Assembly: GCA_024653905.1 (NCBI GenBank)
Contig: JANLGZ010000070.1
Coordinates: 1-56,871 of the forward strand
Origin: an archaeon
GTDB lineage: Archaea; Iainarchaeota; Iainarchaeia; Iainarchaeales; Iainarchaeaceae
Direction: 5' to 3'
DNA: 56,871 nt
Part shown: piece after piece, positions 30,472 to 39,656 of the stretch
Numbering within the stretch: the stretch's first letter is position 1
How the letters are laid out: each line of letters begins with the position of its first letter
Notes under the pieces: generated by a model
The model's database searches: none
Told to the model about the DNA's origin: nothing
Seen by the model: the letters and a program-made list of their open reading frames with translations, nothing else
Translations under genes and position numbers: made by a program

Positions 30472-31089
30472 ATGGCTGACAGAGAAAGAAATGATTTAAT
30501 TATTAGCTGGTTAACTGTAAGTTTTGCATTTGCATGGATAGGTTTAGGAATATTCTCAGTTAATGGAGTTAGTGATTTTATAACCCAATTAGCAGTAATG
30601 CTGGTTGCAGTAGGCACAGGATTTATACTTCATGAATTGGCACACAAATATGTTGCTATTCATTATGGCGCTAAGGCAGAATTTCGAGCATGGAGACAGG
30701 GATTATTGCTGGCAATAGGATTAGCAATTTTTACAAATGGGTCTTTTGTATTTGCAGCACCTGGAGCAGTTTATGTTTTTGGTAAAAGTATAACCGTAAA
30801 AGAAAACGGACACATATCAATAGCTGGGCCAATAACAAATTTGCTTGTTGTTCTTTTGTTTGGTTTATTGCTTGCACTAACTAATCCAACTGAATTTTTG
30901 GCACAGATAATTATCTCCGCAATGTATGTAAATTTCTTTTTAGCAGCATTCAACTTATTACCTATTTTTCCGCTTGATGGAAGCAAAGTTTTCATGTGGA
31001 ACAAAGGCGCATGGGTATTAACAATGCTTATTGCTGCATCAGGAGTTTTGTTTTTTAAATTTTATTTAGCAATTTTCTCTATCCTCTGA
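30472..31089 (+). CDS. Site-2-protease-like M50 membrane metallopeptidase
   Basis: A 205-residue intramembrane protease. The zinc motif HELAH is at residues 54-58 in a hydrophobic helix, and the third ligand motif FPLDGSK lies at about 168-174. About six hydrophobic segments are visible. There is no PDZ or CBS domain, as in the minimal archaeal S2P group. Members release membrane-bound regulators or clear membrane peptides. The substrate here is unknown; the membrane-tethered regulator at 27549 is a speculative candidate. TTTTTATT lies about 28 bp before the ATG. Confidence 0.88.
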   Translation: MADRERNDLIISWLTVSFAFAWIGLGIFSVNGVSDFITQLAVMLVAVGTGFILHELAHKYVAIHYGAKAEFRAWRQGLLLAIGLAIFTNGSFVFAAPGAVYVFGKSITVKENGHISIAGPITNLLVVLLFGLLLALTNPTEFLAQIIISAMYVNFFLAAFNLLPIFPLDGSKVFMWNKGAWVLTMLIAASGVLFFKFYLAIFSIL

Positions 31090-31120
31090 TTTAAAAAAAC
31101 CTTATTGTCAGATATAATTA

Positions 31121-31906
31121 ATGAACAAAATAATTCTGATTTTAATTGTTTTATTAATGACATTAGCAGGATGCACCCAGCAAACACCTGAAGGGCAAAC
31201 ATGCGTTCAAGTAATAACTCCTGCTATTTCTCCGGAAGGAAATTGCACTGAATTTCCAACACCTTGTGATGTTCCTAAAGGATTTACTTTAGTTGAATCT
31301 TGTGATGCTGACGAACAGGGAACTTCTGAAGAACCAATAATTGGTGGCGATGCTGACGAACACGGATGTATAGGTTCAGCAGGATATTCTTGGTGTGAAA
31401 TCAAAGACAAATGTTTACGCATATGGGAAGAAGCTTGTGAAAAAGAAACAGAAATAATCCCAAATTTAGATGATATTATTCCGCAAACACCATCAAAATT
31501 TAATTTTGAATCTGACCTTAAATACTGCGAATATGATGGCTTATTTGAAAAATACACTTGGTTTTACCAAATCAAAAATACAACGGATAACCTGCCAACC
31601 TACGGTGCAAAAGTCTGGATGAAACTTGATGAAATTGATAAAGCACAGGTTAAAACAATTCAGGGAAATTATAAAAAAGACCGAATCCTTTGGGAAGAAT
31701 TACAATATAGTCACATAACTTATGGCACGTTCAGAGGTCAAGTATGGGACATACGAAATGTGGACACGAATTTAACCGTTGATTATCAGCTTATTTATTG
31801 TGAACCAGAGTTTGACACAAAAGAAAGTTGCACTGCATCAACAGGAATTGTTATTGCAGAAGGAAATACTTCAGAAGACTGCAATATAGCAGGCGAAGTA
31901 AACTAA
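31121..31906 (+). CDS. Lipoprotein of unknown function
   Basis: 261 residues. The signal peptide MNKIILILIVLLMTLAGC carries a lipobox (LAGC), so the mature protein likely begins at lipid-modified Cys18. The region after it is Cys-rich (about 11 Cys in the mature chain) and holds two DADE repeats separated by an acidic stretch (CDADEQG, GDADEHGC), followed by a GYSWCEIKDKC segment. The C-terminal half is beta-rich and ends in a further Cys-containing segment. It begins 31 bp after the M50 gene and may be co-transcribed. The fold is not recognised. Confidence 0.65.
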   Translation: MNKIILILIVLLMTLAGCTQQTPEGQTCVQVITPAISPEGNCTEFPTPCDVPKGFTLVESCDADEQGTSEEPIIGGDADEHGCIGSAGYSWCEIKDKCLRIWEEACEKETEIIPNLDDIIPQTPSKFNFESDLKYCEYDGLFEKYTWFYQIKNTTDNLPTYGAKVWMKLDEIDKAQVKTIQGNYKKDRILWEELQYSHITYGTFRGQVWDIRNVDTNLTVDYQLIYCEPEFDTKESCTASTGIVIAEGNTSEDCNIAGEVN

Positions 31907-34900
31907 TTATCTTACATAACTAGGTTTGAACGCTTGAGTAGCTTGGCTTTTAAAAGCTTTATAAGCTTCAATAGTTTCTTGAGTTATAGAAGGAGTTGTT
32001 TTATTCAGAGCTTCCTCCAAATGAGAAAGTTTAATTTCTTTGGATTTGAAATTTGATTCTTTCATAGAAAGTAATGCCGCCTCTCTTATCAGACCTTCAA
32101 TATCAGCACCACTATAACCTTCAGTTTTTTGAGCAATCTCATTCAAATCAATATTGCTTGCTAAAGGAGTGTCTTTTGTATGAATTTCTAAAATAACTTT
32201 TCTTGCACCAAGGTCAGGAGCAGGAATATGAATAATTTTATCTATTCTGCCTGGACGCATTAGAGCAGGATCTATTAAATCAGGCCTGTTAGTAGCCGCA
32301 ACAAAAACAACTCCTTTAAGTTCCTCAACACCATCAAGCTCGGTTAAAAGCTGATTAACCATTCTTTCACCAACACCAGAACCATCTCCAGAACCCCTTC
32401 TTGAGGAGATAGCATCAAACTCATCAAAGAAAATAATAACAGGAGAAACCTGCCTAGCTCTTTGGAAAATTTTTCTAATACCTTTTTCACTGTTATGTGC
32501 AAAAATTCCGCCAAATCCTGCAACAAAATTTTGACATGGATCTACAGAAATATCATAAACATCACCAGAATAATTAACTTCATTTATTTCCTTCACCTTA
32601 TCCCAATAAATGTCCGCCTCAACAAGTTTCCACAACGAAGAATATTTTTCTTTTTGTATATCAACTACACACAGTGCTTCTCTGAGCTTCCGCACACCAA
32701 CCGAATGATTCTTAGGATAAGATCCAAAAGCACTTTCAAGAACCTCAGTTATTTTATAGTTGACCGGAATGACATTGCTACGAGACCATGCTTTTTCTTC
32801 AATATAACTTCCCACAAGAATATTTCTACGTGAATCGATAAAACCAATAGCCATAAACTTCCTGAAATTTTCAACACCAAACACCTGCACACCATAACTC
32901 ATAGTGCCATTCCACTCAAGCTTTTCTCTGCAACCTGCAACAATCCCCATTTTAAGGAAAAGATAAAGCAAATCATTTGCCAGATTTTTACTGACAGTAG
33001 AGGCTTCAATAACATATCTTCTCTCTGACCTTGTTATCGACCCATCACCACTGAAATAGCCCTTAAGGAAATTCTGAACCTGGATATTTGATGCAGCAAA
33101 CAAAAAACCAGGAATCCTTTTATTGAAAGCACCTGTTTTCAGCCCGAAAACCTTGTCAAGAACATGTTTGAAAATACATGAATTTACAATAATATTTGTT
33201 TCTGTTTTAGTGACCCCCAATCCTAAAGTTTGAAGAATCGTTAAGGTATCCTGTCTTATTTCAGGATTTGCATTTGTAATCCTCACAATGTCCCCATTAA
33301 AATCCCCCTCAGCAACAAAAAGCCCCAATATTCTGCACAAATCAGCATCAACCTTAAAGAAAATCGGAAGGTGACTCCTTGCCCCCTTAACTCCAATAGT
33401 TATTTTTGAAAAGTCCGGTTTGAATCCTGTTTTATCAATAAGCTCACTGAATTTTCCGGCATCAACAGAAAGATTTTTGCAAATTATATCAGCTATATAT
33501 TTTTTACTTACCCCCAAAGCCAGAGACACTTTGTCCAACCCATACTGTTTTTTTGCCAACTTCAGGTTTCCCGCAACATTTGAAAGCATATACCCTTTCC
33601 TGTCCCTGAAATGCTCAAACAAATTGAGTTCAGAAAAAGCAGTTGAAACATTAGGAATTCTTGATGGAATTGCAATCACGCTTTCTCCAGCAACAAGATT
33701 TTTCGTCGCCACAGACTCTATTTCAGACCCAACAAGTGAAAAGAGCGAATGCTTATCAGTGACTTTTATTCTCCTTCCTGTCTTTGTTTTGACTTCAAGC
33801 ATTTTGCCATTAAGAGGATGTTTTATATGACCTGTAATTTTGGAAAAAATCACCCTGCCATCAGAATCAAATGTGACAACCTGAACTCCAAGTTTTTCCT
33901 CAACAATCCGCCCTATTTTTTCCCTGTAAATATATTTGCCGTCAAACACCAAAAGTTCTTCATCATAAGGAAGGCTCTCGCCCACCCCCATTGAAATTAA
34001 TTGCGGACCTTTAATGCTGATAAAATTTGCTTCTGATTCTGTGGCAACTGCTTTAGCAAGCAAAGTTTTTCCAGTACCAGGAGGACCATAAAATAAAATT
34101 CCCCTTGGAGGTTTAATTCCCATTTTTTGAAAAACATCAGCATGTTTCAATGGCCATTCAATAGCCTGTTTTAATTCTTCTTTAACTTGTTCAAGGCCGC
34201 CAATCTGATCCCATTTAACATTAGGGACTTCAATTGCAACCTCTCTTAATGCAGAGGGCTGAACATCTTTCAAGGCTTCTAAAAAATCATCCTTGTTAAC
34301 TTCTAAACTTTCCAAAACCTCTGTAGGAATTGTTTCATCCTCAAGATTAATTTTCGGCAGGTATCTTCTCAAAGCTTTCATAGCAGACTCTTTTGCCAAA
34401 GCTTCTAAATCAGCACCAACAAAACCATGGGTTATAGAAGCAAGCCTATTCAAAAAAACATCTAATAATTTATTTTCAATTTCTTCCCTTTCACGCAAAG
34501 AAAGACTAGAAAAAAACTTAGTTTTAAATTGACCCGTGAGTTCTTGGAGTTTTAATGGCTCATTAATCTCTTCGAATTTTCTGAAAATTTCTAATTTACG
34601 CTCTGCTGAGATGATTTCTTTTTTCACTAAACCCAAAACTTCGGTTAAATGGGCAGAATCAAGAGGCGGAGCAAGCGGCATTCCTCTTGTGTGAATCTGG
34701 AAAATTTCCAAACGATCTTTTTTGGAAGGAACACCGATTTCAATTTCTCTGTCAAATCTTCCCGGTCTTCTCAGAGCTTCATCAATACTGTTTATCCTAT
34801 TAGTAGCACCAATAACAATTACTTGACCTCTTGCTTCCATACCATCCATGGCACTTAAAATCTGAGCAACAACTCTTCTTTCAACTTCCCCAACAACTTC

Positions 34901-35782
34901 GTCTCTCTTTGGAGCAATAGCATCAATTTCATCAAAGAAAATAATAGAAGGAGCATTCTTCTCAGCTTCCTTAAAAACTTCCCTGATTCTTTCCTCAGCT
35001 TCACCAACAAACTTACTCATAATACTCGGAGAACTGATTGAAATGAAATGCGCCTGAGTTTCATTCGCAACTGCTTTAGCAAGCAAAGTTTTTCCAGTAC
35101 CAGGAGGACCATAAAGCAAAACTCCTTTTGGCGGACTAATACCTAACTTTCTGAAAATTTCAGGATGCTTCATCGGAAGCTCAATCATTTCCCTGACCTT
35201 TTGCACCTGTTCTCCTAAACCGCCAATATCCTCATAAGCAATTCTTGGAATCCCTGCAAGCGAATCCTTAACTGGTTCTTCTTTCAAAATAAACTGAGTA
35301 AAATCAGTTACTTTTACAACGCCGCGAGGATTAGTATCAATAACCTGATAAATAAAACCAGAACCAAAAACACTAATTAAAACTCTGTCGCCTTTATGCA
35401 AAGGTCTTCCAATAAAATTTTTCTTAAGAATCCGATCATATCCCGAAGCAATAATTCTAACTTCTTGAGTCGGAGCAAGAACAACTCTTTTTGCTTCTTC
35501 AAATTCAGCCTTTTTCACCACTACTTTTTCCCCAAGACCAACCCCTGCATTTCTCCTGATTAAATTATCCATTCTAATAAGACCTTTGCCCTCATCTTCC
35601 TGTCGGGCCGGCCATATAACCGCCGCAGTCTTCTGAGAACCATTAATCTCAACAATATCTCCAGAGGTTACCCCTAAATCTTCCTTGGTCTGTCTATCAA
35701 GAGTAATAATGTTCCTGCCAACATGACTAGGATCAGGATCTTCAACCCTTAGACTAATCTGTTTTTTTGATTTTTCAACCAT
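31907..35782 (-). CDS. cdc48: CDC48/VAT-type AAA+ ATPase containing an intein
   Basis: Double-ring AAA+ unfoldase that feeds substrates to the archaeal proteasome. The 1291-residue precursor comprises the N-domain (1-175), D1 with Walker A GPPGTGKT (225-232) and Walker B IIFFDEIDA, and D2 with Walker A GPPGTGKT (566-573). The intein occupies 603-1097, interrupting D2 between GVGE and SEKG, and the rest of D2 follows, with Walker B IIFFDEFDA. The spliced protein would have 796 residues. It is somewhat long because D1 has an extra helical insert at about 376-443 (KKEIISAERKLEIFRKFEEI and following) before ITHGFVGADLE. The D2 pore loop reads SMGVGE instead of the usual SKWVGE. The NFACT-R gene lies upstream, with the lipoprotein gene converging at the end. 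Confidence 0.96.
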   Translation of the reverse strand: MVEKSKKQISLRVEDPDPSHVGRNIITLDRQTKEDLGVTSGDIVEINGSQKTAAVIWPARQEDEGKGLIRMDNLIRRNAGVGLGEKVVVKKAEFEEAKRVVLAPTQEVRIIASGYDRILKKNFIGRPLHKGDRVLISVFGSGFIYQVIDTNPRGVVKVTDFTQFILKEEPVKDSLAGIPRIAYEDIGGLGEQVQKVREMIELPMKHPEIFRKLGISPPKGVLLYGPPGTGKTLLAKAVANETQAHFISISSPSIMSKFVGEAEERIREVFKEAEKNAPSIIFFDEIDAIAPKRDEVVGEVERRVVAQILSAMDGMEARGQVIVIGATNRINSIDEALRRPGRFDREIEIGVPSKKDRLEIFQIHTRGMPLAPPLDSAHLTEVLGLVKKEIISAERKLEIFRKFEEINEPLKLQELTGQFKTKFFSSLSLREREEIENKLLDVFLNRLASITHGFVGADLEALAKESAMKALRRYLPKINLEDETIPTEVLESLEVNKDDFLEALKDVQPSALREVAIEVPNVKWDQIGGLEQVKEELKQAIEWPLKHADVFQKMGIKPPRGILFYGPPGTGKTLLAKAVATESEANFISIKGPQLISMGVGESLPYDEELLVFDGKYIYREKIGRIVEEKLGVQVVTFDSDGRVIFSKITGHIKHPLNGKMLEVKTKTGRRIKVTDKHSLFSLVGSEIESVATKNLVAGESVIAIPSRIPNVSTAFSELNLFEHFRDRKGYMLSNVAGNLKLAKKQYGLDKVSLALGVSKKYIADIICKNLSVDAGKFSELIDKTGFKPDFSKITIGVKGARSHLPIFFKVDADLCRILGLFVAEGDFNGDIVRITNANPEIRQDTLTILQTLGLGVTKTETNIIVNSCIFKHVLDKVFGLKTGAFNKRIPGFLFAASNIQVQNFLKGYFSGDGSITRSERRYVIEASTVSKNLANDLLYLFLKMGIVAGCREKLEWNGTMSYGVQVFGVENFRKFMAIGFIDSRRNILVGSYIEEKAWSRSNVIPVNYKITEVLESAFGSYPKNHSVGVRKLREALCVVDIQKEKYSSLWKLVEADIYWDKVKEINEVNYSGDVYDISVDPCQNFVAGFGGIFAHNSEKGIRKIFQRARQVSPVIIFFDEFDAISSRRGSGDGSGVGERMVNQLLTELDGVEELKGVVFVAATNRPDLIDPALMRPGRIDKIIHIPAPDLGARKVILEIHTKDTPLASNIDLNEIAQKTEGYSGADIEGLIREAALLSMKESNFKSKEIKLSHLEEALNKTTPSITQETIEAYKAFKSQATQAFKPSYVR
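32492..33976 (-). mobile_element. Intein with LAGLIDADG homing endonuclease in CDC48 domain D2
   Basis: A 495-residue intein encoded in frame. Block A begins SLPYDEELLVFDGK (Ser1 nucleophile), block B has TDKHSLFSL, block F is YSGDVYDISV and block G is GGIFAHN, with the C-extein starting at Ser (SEKGIRK). Two LAGLIDADG-type motifs, RILGLFVAEGDF and FLKGYFSGDGSI, keep their acidic residues, so the homing endonuclease may be active. Splicing would join GVGE to SEKG, restoring a normal D2. Insertion at a conserved ATP-binding segment is typical of inteins, and CDC48 is a known intein host in archaea. Boundaries are exact from the motifs. Confidence 0.93.
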
Positions 35783-35825
35783 AAATGAACAACTCTTGAA
35801 AAGTAATAAGAATATAACTAATCAA

Positions 35826-36629
35826 TTAGGCTTTTCCCAAAGAAAGACCCCCGGAAGGAAGTAAAAATTCTATATCCTCAAGCCTAACCTCAAATTTATT
35901 ACCAGATTTATCAAGGAATTGTTTGCGGATTTTTTTCGCACATGCCCCTTTAGAATCCTTTCCAAAAAAAACCTTAACCAAATAATCCGAATTCTTCTTC
36001 ACAGCACTTTCAGGACCGGAAAATAAGTCAAGAGAATCCCCATATTTCTTAAAACCTATTGCAAACTGCAAAGGAGTTTTTTTGAACCATTCTCTTTTAC
36101 CATGAATCATAAAAGCACCAGTTCCAAGAGATTCACCGCTTGGAGCTTTTTTGCTTACTTGATCAGGATTAGCGGAATAAACATCTAACCCAGCTAATTG
36201 TTCACGCCATGCTTTGGAAAAACACGCTGCAAAAATTGCTGCTTCTTTTTTTGAAATTTCCCCCGGAATTTTTCCATCAGCTTTCAGAATTGTGTGCGGC
36301 GCCCCTTGAATATCAGCATGGAAATAAACATCTCCAGGAACCATTATTTTCTTTACAACCTGCTCATTGCTTTTTGCATCTCTTCCCCCCACAACAAGGA
36401 AACCTTCACTTGTAAAAAACCAGTGATATTTTTCATACCATTTCTTTTCCCTTTTTTTCACAAGCTTCTTCTGAACTCCTTTAGATTCCCCTTCCTCTGA
36501 AATCTTCTTATCAACTTCATGCATTCCTTTTGCTAAACCACCAAGTTTTTTCTTCGCCTTTTTTGAAAAATCATAATAAGAACCAGCATTTTCCTGGATT
36601 GATTTATTCAAATCTATTTCAATTTTCAT
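35826..36629 (-). CDS. NFACT-R (DUF814) domain protein, Rqc2/NEMF-like, without NFACT-N
   Basis: A 267-residue protein. After a Lys-rich helical N-terminus (about 1-75, with KKAKKKLGGLAKGMHEVDKK) comes the NFACT-R domain: WYEKYHWFFTSEGFLVVGGR, DVYFHADIQGAPHTILK and GTGAFMIHGKREW. Full archaeal Rqc2/NEMF proteins (about 600 or more residues) have an additional N-terminal NFACT-N domain and longer coiled coil and act in ribosome-associated quality control. Here only the C-terminal part is present, so it either works as a two-protein system or has a reduced role. The start shares one base with the stop of the upstream Lrp-like gene (TAATG). Confidence 0.85.
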   Translation of the reverse strand: MKIEIDLNKSIQENAGSYYDFSKKAKKKLGGLAKGMHEVDKKISEEGESKGVQKKLVKKREKKWYEKYHWFFTSEGFLVVGGRDAKSNEQVVKKIMVPGDVYFHADIQGAPHTILKADGKIPGEISKKEAAIFAACFSKAWREQLAGLDVYSANPDQVSKKAPSGESLGTGAFMIHGKREWFKKTPLQFAIGFKKYGDSLDLFSGPESAVKKNSDYLVKVFFGKDSKGACAKKIRKQFLDKSGNKFEVRLEDIEFLLPSGGLSLGKA

Positions 36630-37168
36630 TAATCATAACCTCTTGATTCTCTGAGAATTTTTATCATTGCACCTGTTCTTGATTCCATTTTGAAATAAGG
36701 TTCAGTAACATAAACAATATCTCTTCGTTTTATAAAATCATGAATGCCGTCAAGTTTTTCAAAATACTTTTTGTTTACTGCTTTATGGAATGTTTCAACA
36801 TCCTTGTAAATGTGCCTAGCAACAAGATTATAATTTCCTGAACCCGCAAGACTTGTTAATGAATAAAGATGAGGGTCTTTTTTTATTTCACTCAGAAAAG
36901 TTTTAAAGAATTCTTTTTTTGTTAAATCCGCCTGCATTAAAACAAGAACCTCAAGTTTGTAATCAAATTTTCTAAAATCAACCTTTGGCCCATACCCTGT
37001 TATCAGCCCCTCATTAACCAAAAAATCAAGAGAAGCTTTTATAGTGGCTTTATGATAACCCGTGTATTTTTGCAACTGTTTAATATTAGGAGAAACTGAA
37101 TTCTGTTTTAATAGCGCAGAAAGTATATTAAGACGAACCTCATCCCCTGCTTTCATTACACCAGCCAT
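36629..37168 (-). CDS. Lrp/AsnC-like transcription regulator
   Basis: 179 residues from the ATG at 37168 (MAGVMKAGDEVRLNILSALL); a TTG three codons upstream is an alternative. The N-terminal winged helix (about 10-60) contains IKQLQKYTGYHKATIKASLD. The C-terminal alpha/beta domain (about 75-165, VLVLMQADLTKKEFFKTFLS) has the RAM/AsnC-like layout that binds small ligands and forms dimers or octamers. It is translationally coupled to the NFACT-R gene. It may regulate that gene and others; the ligand is unknown. Confidence 0.75.
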   Translation of the reverse strand: MAGVMKAGDEVRLNILSALLKQNSVSPNIKQLQKYTGYHKATIKASLDFLVNEGLITGYGPKVDFRKFDYKLEVLVLMQADLTKKEFFKTFLSEIKKDPHLYSLTSLAGSGNYNLVARHIYKDVETFHKAVNKKYFEKLDGIHDFIKRRDIVYVTEPYFKMESRTGAMIKILRESRGYD

Positions 37169-37177
37169 AATAATCAA

Positions 37178-37496
37178 TATACTTCTAGTACACCTAATTT
37201 ATTAATAGATGTAAAAAAAGTACATTAAAATACAGTTAATATATAATAACAAAAAAGCCCTCAATTGTATTGTAATAAAAAAATCGAGGGGATCCAATCC
37301 TAAAAAGTGAATCAAACCAAAAACAATTTGAAGGATGGGGTTAGGCTCACCAAGCTAATTGGTAAAACATTAGCTAATAACTCCACCCCTTCATCTTGCA
37401 ATTCCTAATGAGTGTTTTTTTAAGATTGCTATTATAACCCCATTAATTTTATTTACACTAATAACTTTTCTGAAAAACCAATACAATAGCGAATAA
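37178..37496. other. Non-coding stretch between topA and the Lrp-like gene, with hairpins
   Basis: About 320 bp without an ORF of note. AGCTAAT/ATTAGCT (37353-37375, loop of 9) is a perfect 7-bp stem. It is enclosed by GGGGT (near 37337) and ACCCC (near 37384) with a near-symmetrical internal loop, a stem-pocket-stem layout that could be an H/ACA-like guide RNA, but I see no confident ACA box or K-turn. CCCTC (near 37259) and GAGGG (near 37287) form a looser second pair. The left part (37190-37250) is AT-rich with the promoter of the Lrp-like gene. Confidence 0.4.
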
Positions 37497-39572
37497 TCAG
37501 ATTTTCTTTGGAGTTATCTTTTCTGCTTTTGCCTTTAACTTAGCCTCATAGTTTGCTTTCCACTCTGTTTTAGTTTCACAATCAGGATTAATGCACATTT
37601 CAAATTTATACCTTGTACCGATAACTTTTATCACTGGTTTTTGACAGGTTTCGCAAATATTAGTTGTAAAAACTACTTTTCCTTTTTGAGGTAAAGGGTA
37701 AGTGTTTGTGCATTTTGGGTATTCTGTGCAACCTAAGAATCTTTTTTTATTACGACTCATTAATTGCCTAAGTTTACCGGAACATTTATCGCAATTCCCT
37801 GCAATAGAATCTTCTCTTCCAGCAGACCTTAAATCAGAACCTATTTCGTCTTTGCTCTTTAACATTCTATCCAAAATATCATGCAAAAATTTTCTTGAAT
37901 CTCCAACAACCTGTTCCTTTGTTTTTTTCCCAGCAGCAACTTTATCCATTTCCTTTTCAATACCCGCGGTCATTTCTGCTTTAACCGCATCAACCTGATG
38001 ATTGGCTAAAGAATCTATAACCGCAAATGCTAATTTACTTGGTTCAATAGCCTTTGCACCAGAAACATATTTTCGGTCATATAATTTTTGTATTGTTGTA
38101 TGCCTCGTGGATTTCGTGCCAATACCAAGGTCTTCCATTAATTTGATTAAAGTTGACTGGCTATACCTTGAAGGAGGTTGGGTTTGCTTTGCAAAAAAAT
38201 CAAGTTTTTCAAGATTTACTTTATCTCCTTCTTTCATAGGCGGGAGAATAACCTCTGAAATTGTCGAATAAGGATAAATCTCTTTCCAGCCAGGGTCAAC
38301 AATACGCTGACCGTTTGCAACAAAGGGTTCTTTTCCTAATAAAATTTCAACAGATTGGTTTTCAGTTTTTGCATCATCTCCTAATGTAGCCAAAAAACGC
38401 CTTACAATTAATTCATAAATTTTCCAGTGATTTTCACTAAGTTTTTCTTTAGAAGCAGCAGTTACAGGATGAATAGGCGGATGATCCTTAGTTTCTTTTT
38501 TGCCCCTAGAAGGATTAAGGGGGTATTTAGATAATATTTTTTCTGCATCTTTTTTGAAATCAGGAACCTTTGCAATTTCATTCAAGATTTTTTTCAAATC
38601 AAGAGTTGGAGAATAAACTGTGTTATCCGTTCTTGGATAAGAGGTTAATCCTTGTTGGTATAGCGATTCTGCATATTCCATGGCTTGGCCTGCACTAAAA
38701 CCAATAGATGTGGCCTGCCTCAAAAAATCAGTTGTGTTGAAAGGGGTTGGTTTTTTCAGGATTCTTTTTGTGCTTTTAATACTTTTAACAATTCCTTCCT
38801 TTGCATGTTCTTTATATATTTTTTCAGGCTCTTCTTTTTCCCAGAATTTTCCTTTTTTGTGCTCTGCCTCAAAAGTTTTTGAATCCTTGCTGAAAAGTGC
38901 TTTCAATTCCCAATAATTCTTGCTTACAAAAGCGTTTCTTTCCTTTTCACGCTGAACAATCAAAGCCAAAGCAGGAGTTTGAACTCTTCCAACACTCAAA
39001 TATTCTTTTCCGAGTTTTCCTGAAACAAGAGACATGAATCTGGTTAATACCGCACCCCAAATAAGATCAATTTCTCTTCTTGCATCGGCAGAATCTGCAA
39101 AATTATAATCAACATCAACAAGTTTTGAAAAAGATTCATCAATATCTGTTTTTGTAATAGCTGAAAAATAAGCCCTCTTGATTTTTACTTTAGGGTTTGA
39201 TGCTTTAACATAATTCAGCGCCTCAACTCCAATTGATTCACCTTCCCTATCAGCATCTGTTGCAATTATGACCTCATCAACTTCCTTTGCCGCGGATTTT
39301 AAAGCATAAATAATCTGTGTTTCTTTTCCCGCATATTCGATTTCCGCATCGATTAATTTTTTCAAATCAGTTCCGACCCAGTAACTGTATTTTTTCGGAA
39401 ATTCAACATCAACAATGTGGCCCCTTAAAGGAACAACAACATATTCATCATTTCCTTTATTGAATCTGAATGCCTGAGCAGAACCAATGCTTGATAACGG
39501 CACTTGTTTGCCCGCAAGAATATTAGCAATATTTCTTCCCGCAATTGCTTTTTCACTTATAATCAGTTTCAT
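37497..39572 (-). CDS. topA: DNA topoisomerase I (type IA)
   Basis: Relaxes negative supercoils by single-strand passage. The 691-residue chain has the Toprim domain at the N-terminus (ISEKAIAGRNIANIL, ATDADREGES at 104-113), the type IA core with active-site Tyr312 in TSYPRTDN, and the GVRVQTPAL-like GRVQTPALALIV segment (196-206). Two C-terminal zinc modules follow: CDKCSGKLRQLMSRNKKRFL with GCTEYPKC, and ICETCQKPV with MCINPDC. This is the archaeal TopA form rather than reverse gyrase (no helicase domain), consistent with but not proof of a mesophile. Its promoter lies next to the divergent antiporter gene. Confidence 0.95.
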   Translation of the reverse strand: MKLIISEKAIAGRNIANILAGKQVPLSSIGSAQAFRFNKGNDEYVVVPLRGHIVDVEFPKKYSYWVGTDLKKLIDAEIEYAGKETQIIYALKSAAKEVDEVIIATDADREGESIGVEALNYVKASNPKVKIKRAYFSAITKTDIDESFSKLVDVDYNFADSADARREIDLIWGAVLTRFMSLVSGKLGKEYLSVGRVQTPALALIVQREKERNAFVSKNYWELKALFSKDSKTFEAEHKKGKFWEKEEPEKIYKEHAKEGIVKSIKSTKRILKKPTPFNTTDFLRQATSIGFSAGQAMEYAESLYQQGLTSYPRTDNTVYSPTLDLKKILNEIAKVPDFKKDAEKILSKYPLNPSRGKKETKDHPPIHPVTAASKEKLSENHWKIYELIVRRFLATLGDDAKTENQSVEILLGKEPFVANGQRIVDPGWKEIYPYSTISEVILPPMKEGDKVNLEKLDFFAKQTQPPSRYSQSTLIKLMEDLGIGTKSTRHTTIQKLYDRKYVSGAKAIEPSKLAFAVIDSLANHQVDAVKAEMTAGIEKEMDKVAAGKKTKEQVVGDSRKFLHDILDRMLKSKDEIGSDLRSAGREDSIAGNCDKCSGKLRQLMSRNKKRFLGCTEYPKCTNTYPLPQKGKVVFTTNICETCQKPVIKVIGTRYKFEMCINPDCETKTEWKANYEAKLKAKAEKITPKKI

Positions 39573-39656
39573 GATGACCGCTGAATAAGCTTCCCTTTGA
39601 AAAAGAATTTAAATAGCTGTGAAAAAGATTAAAAATCTGGGAAACGTTAATTGTTC

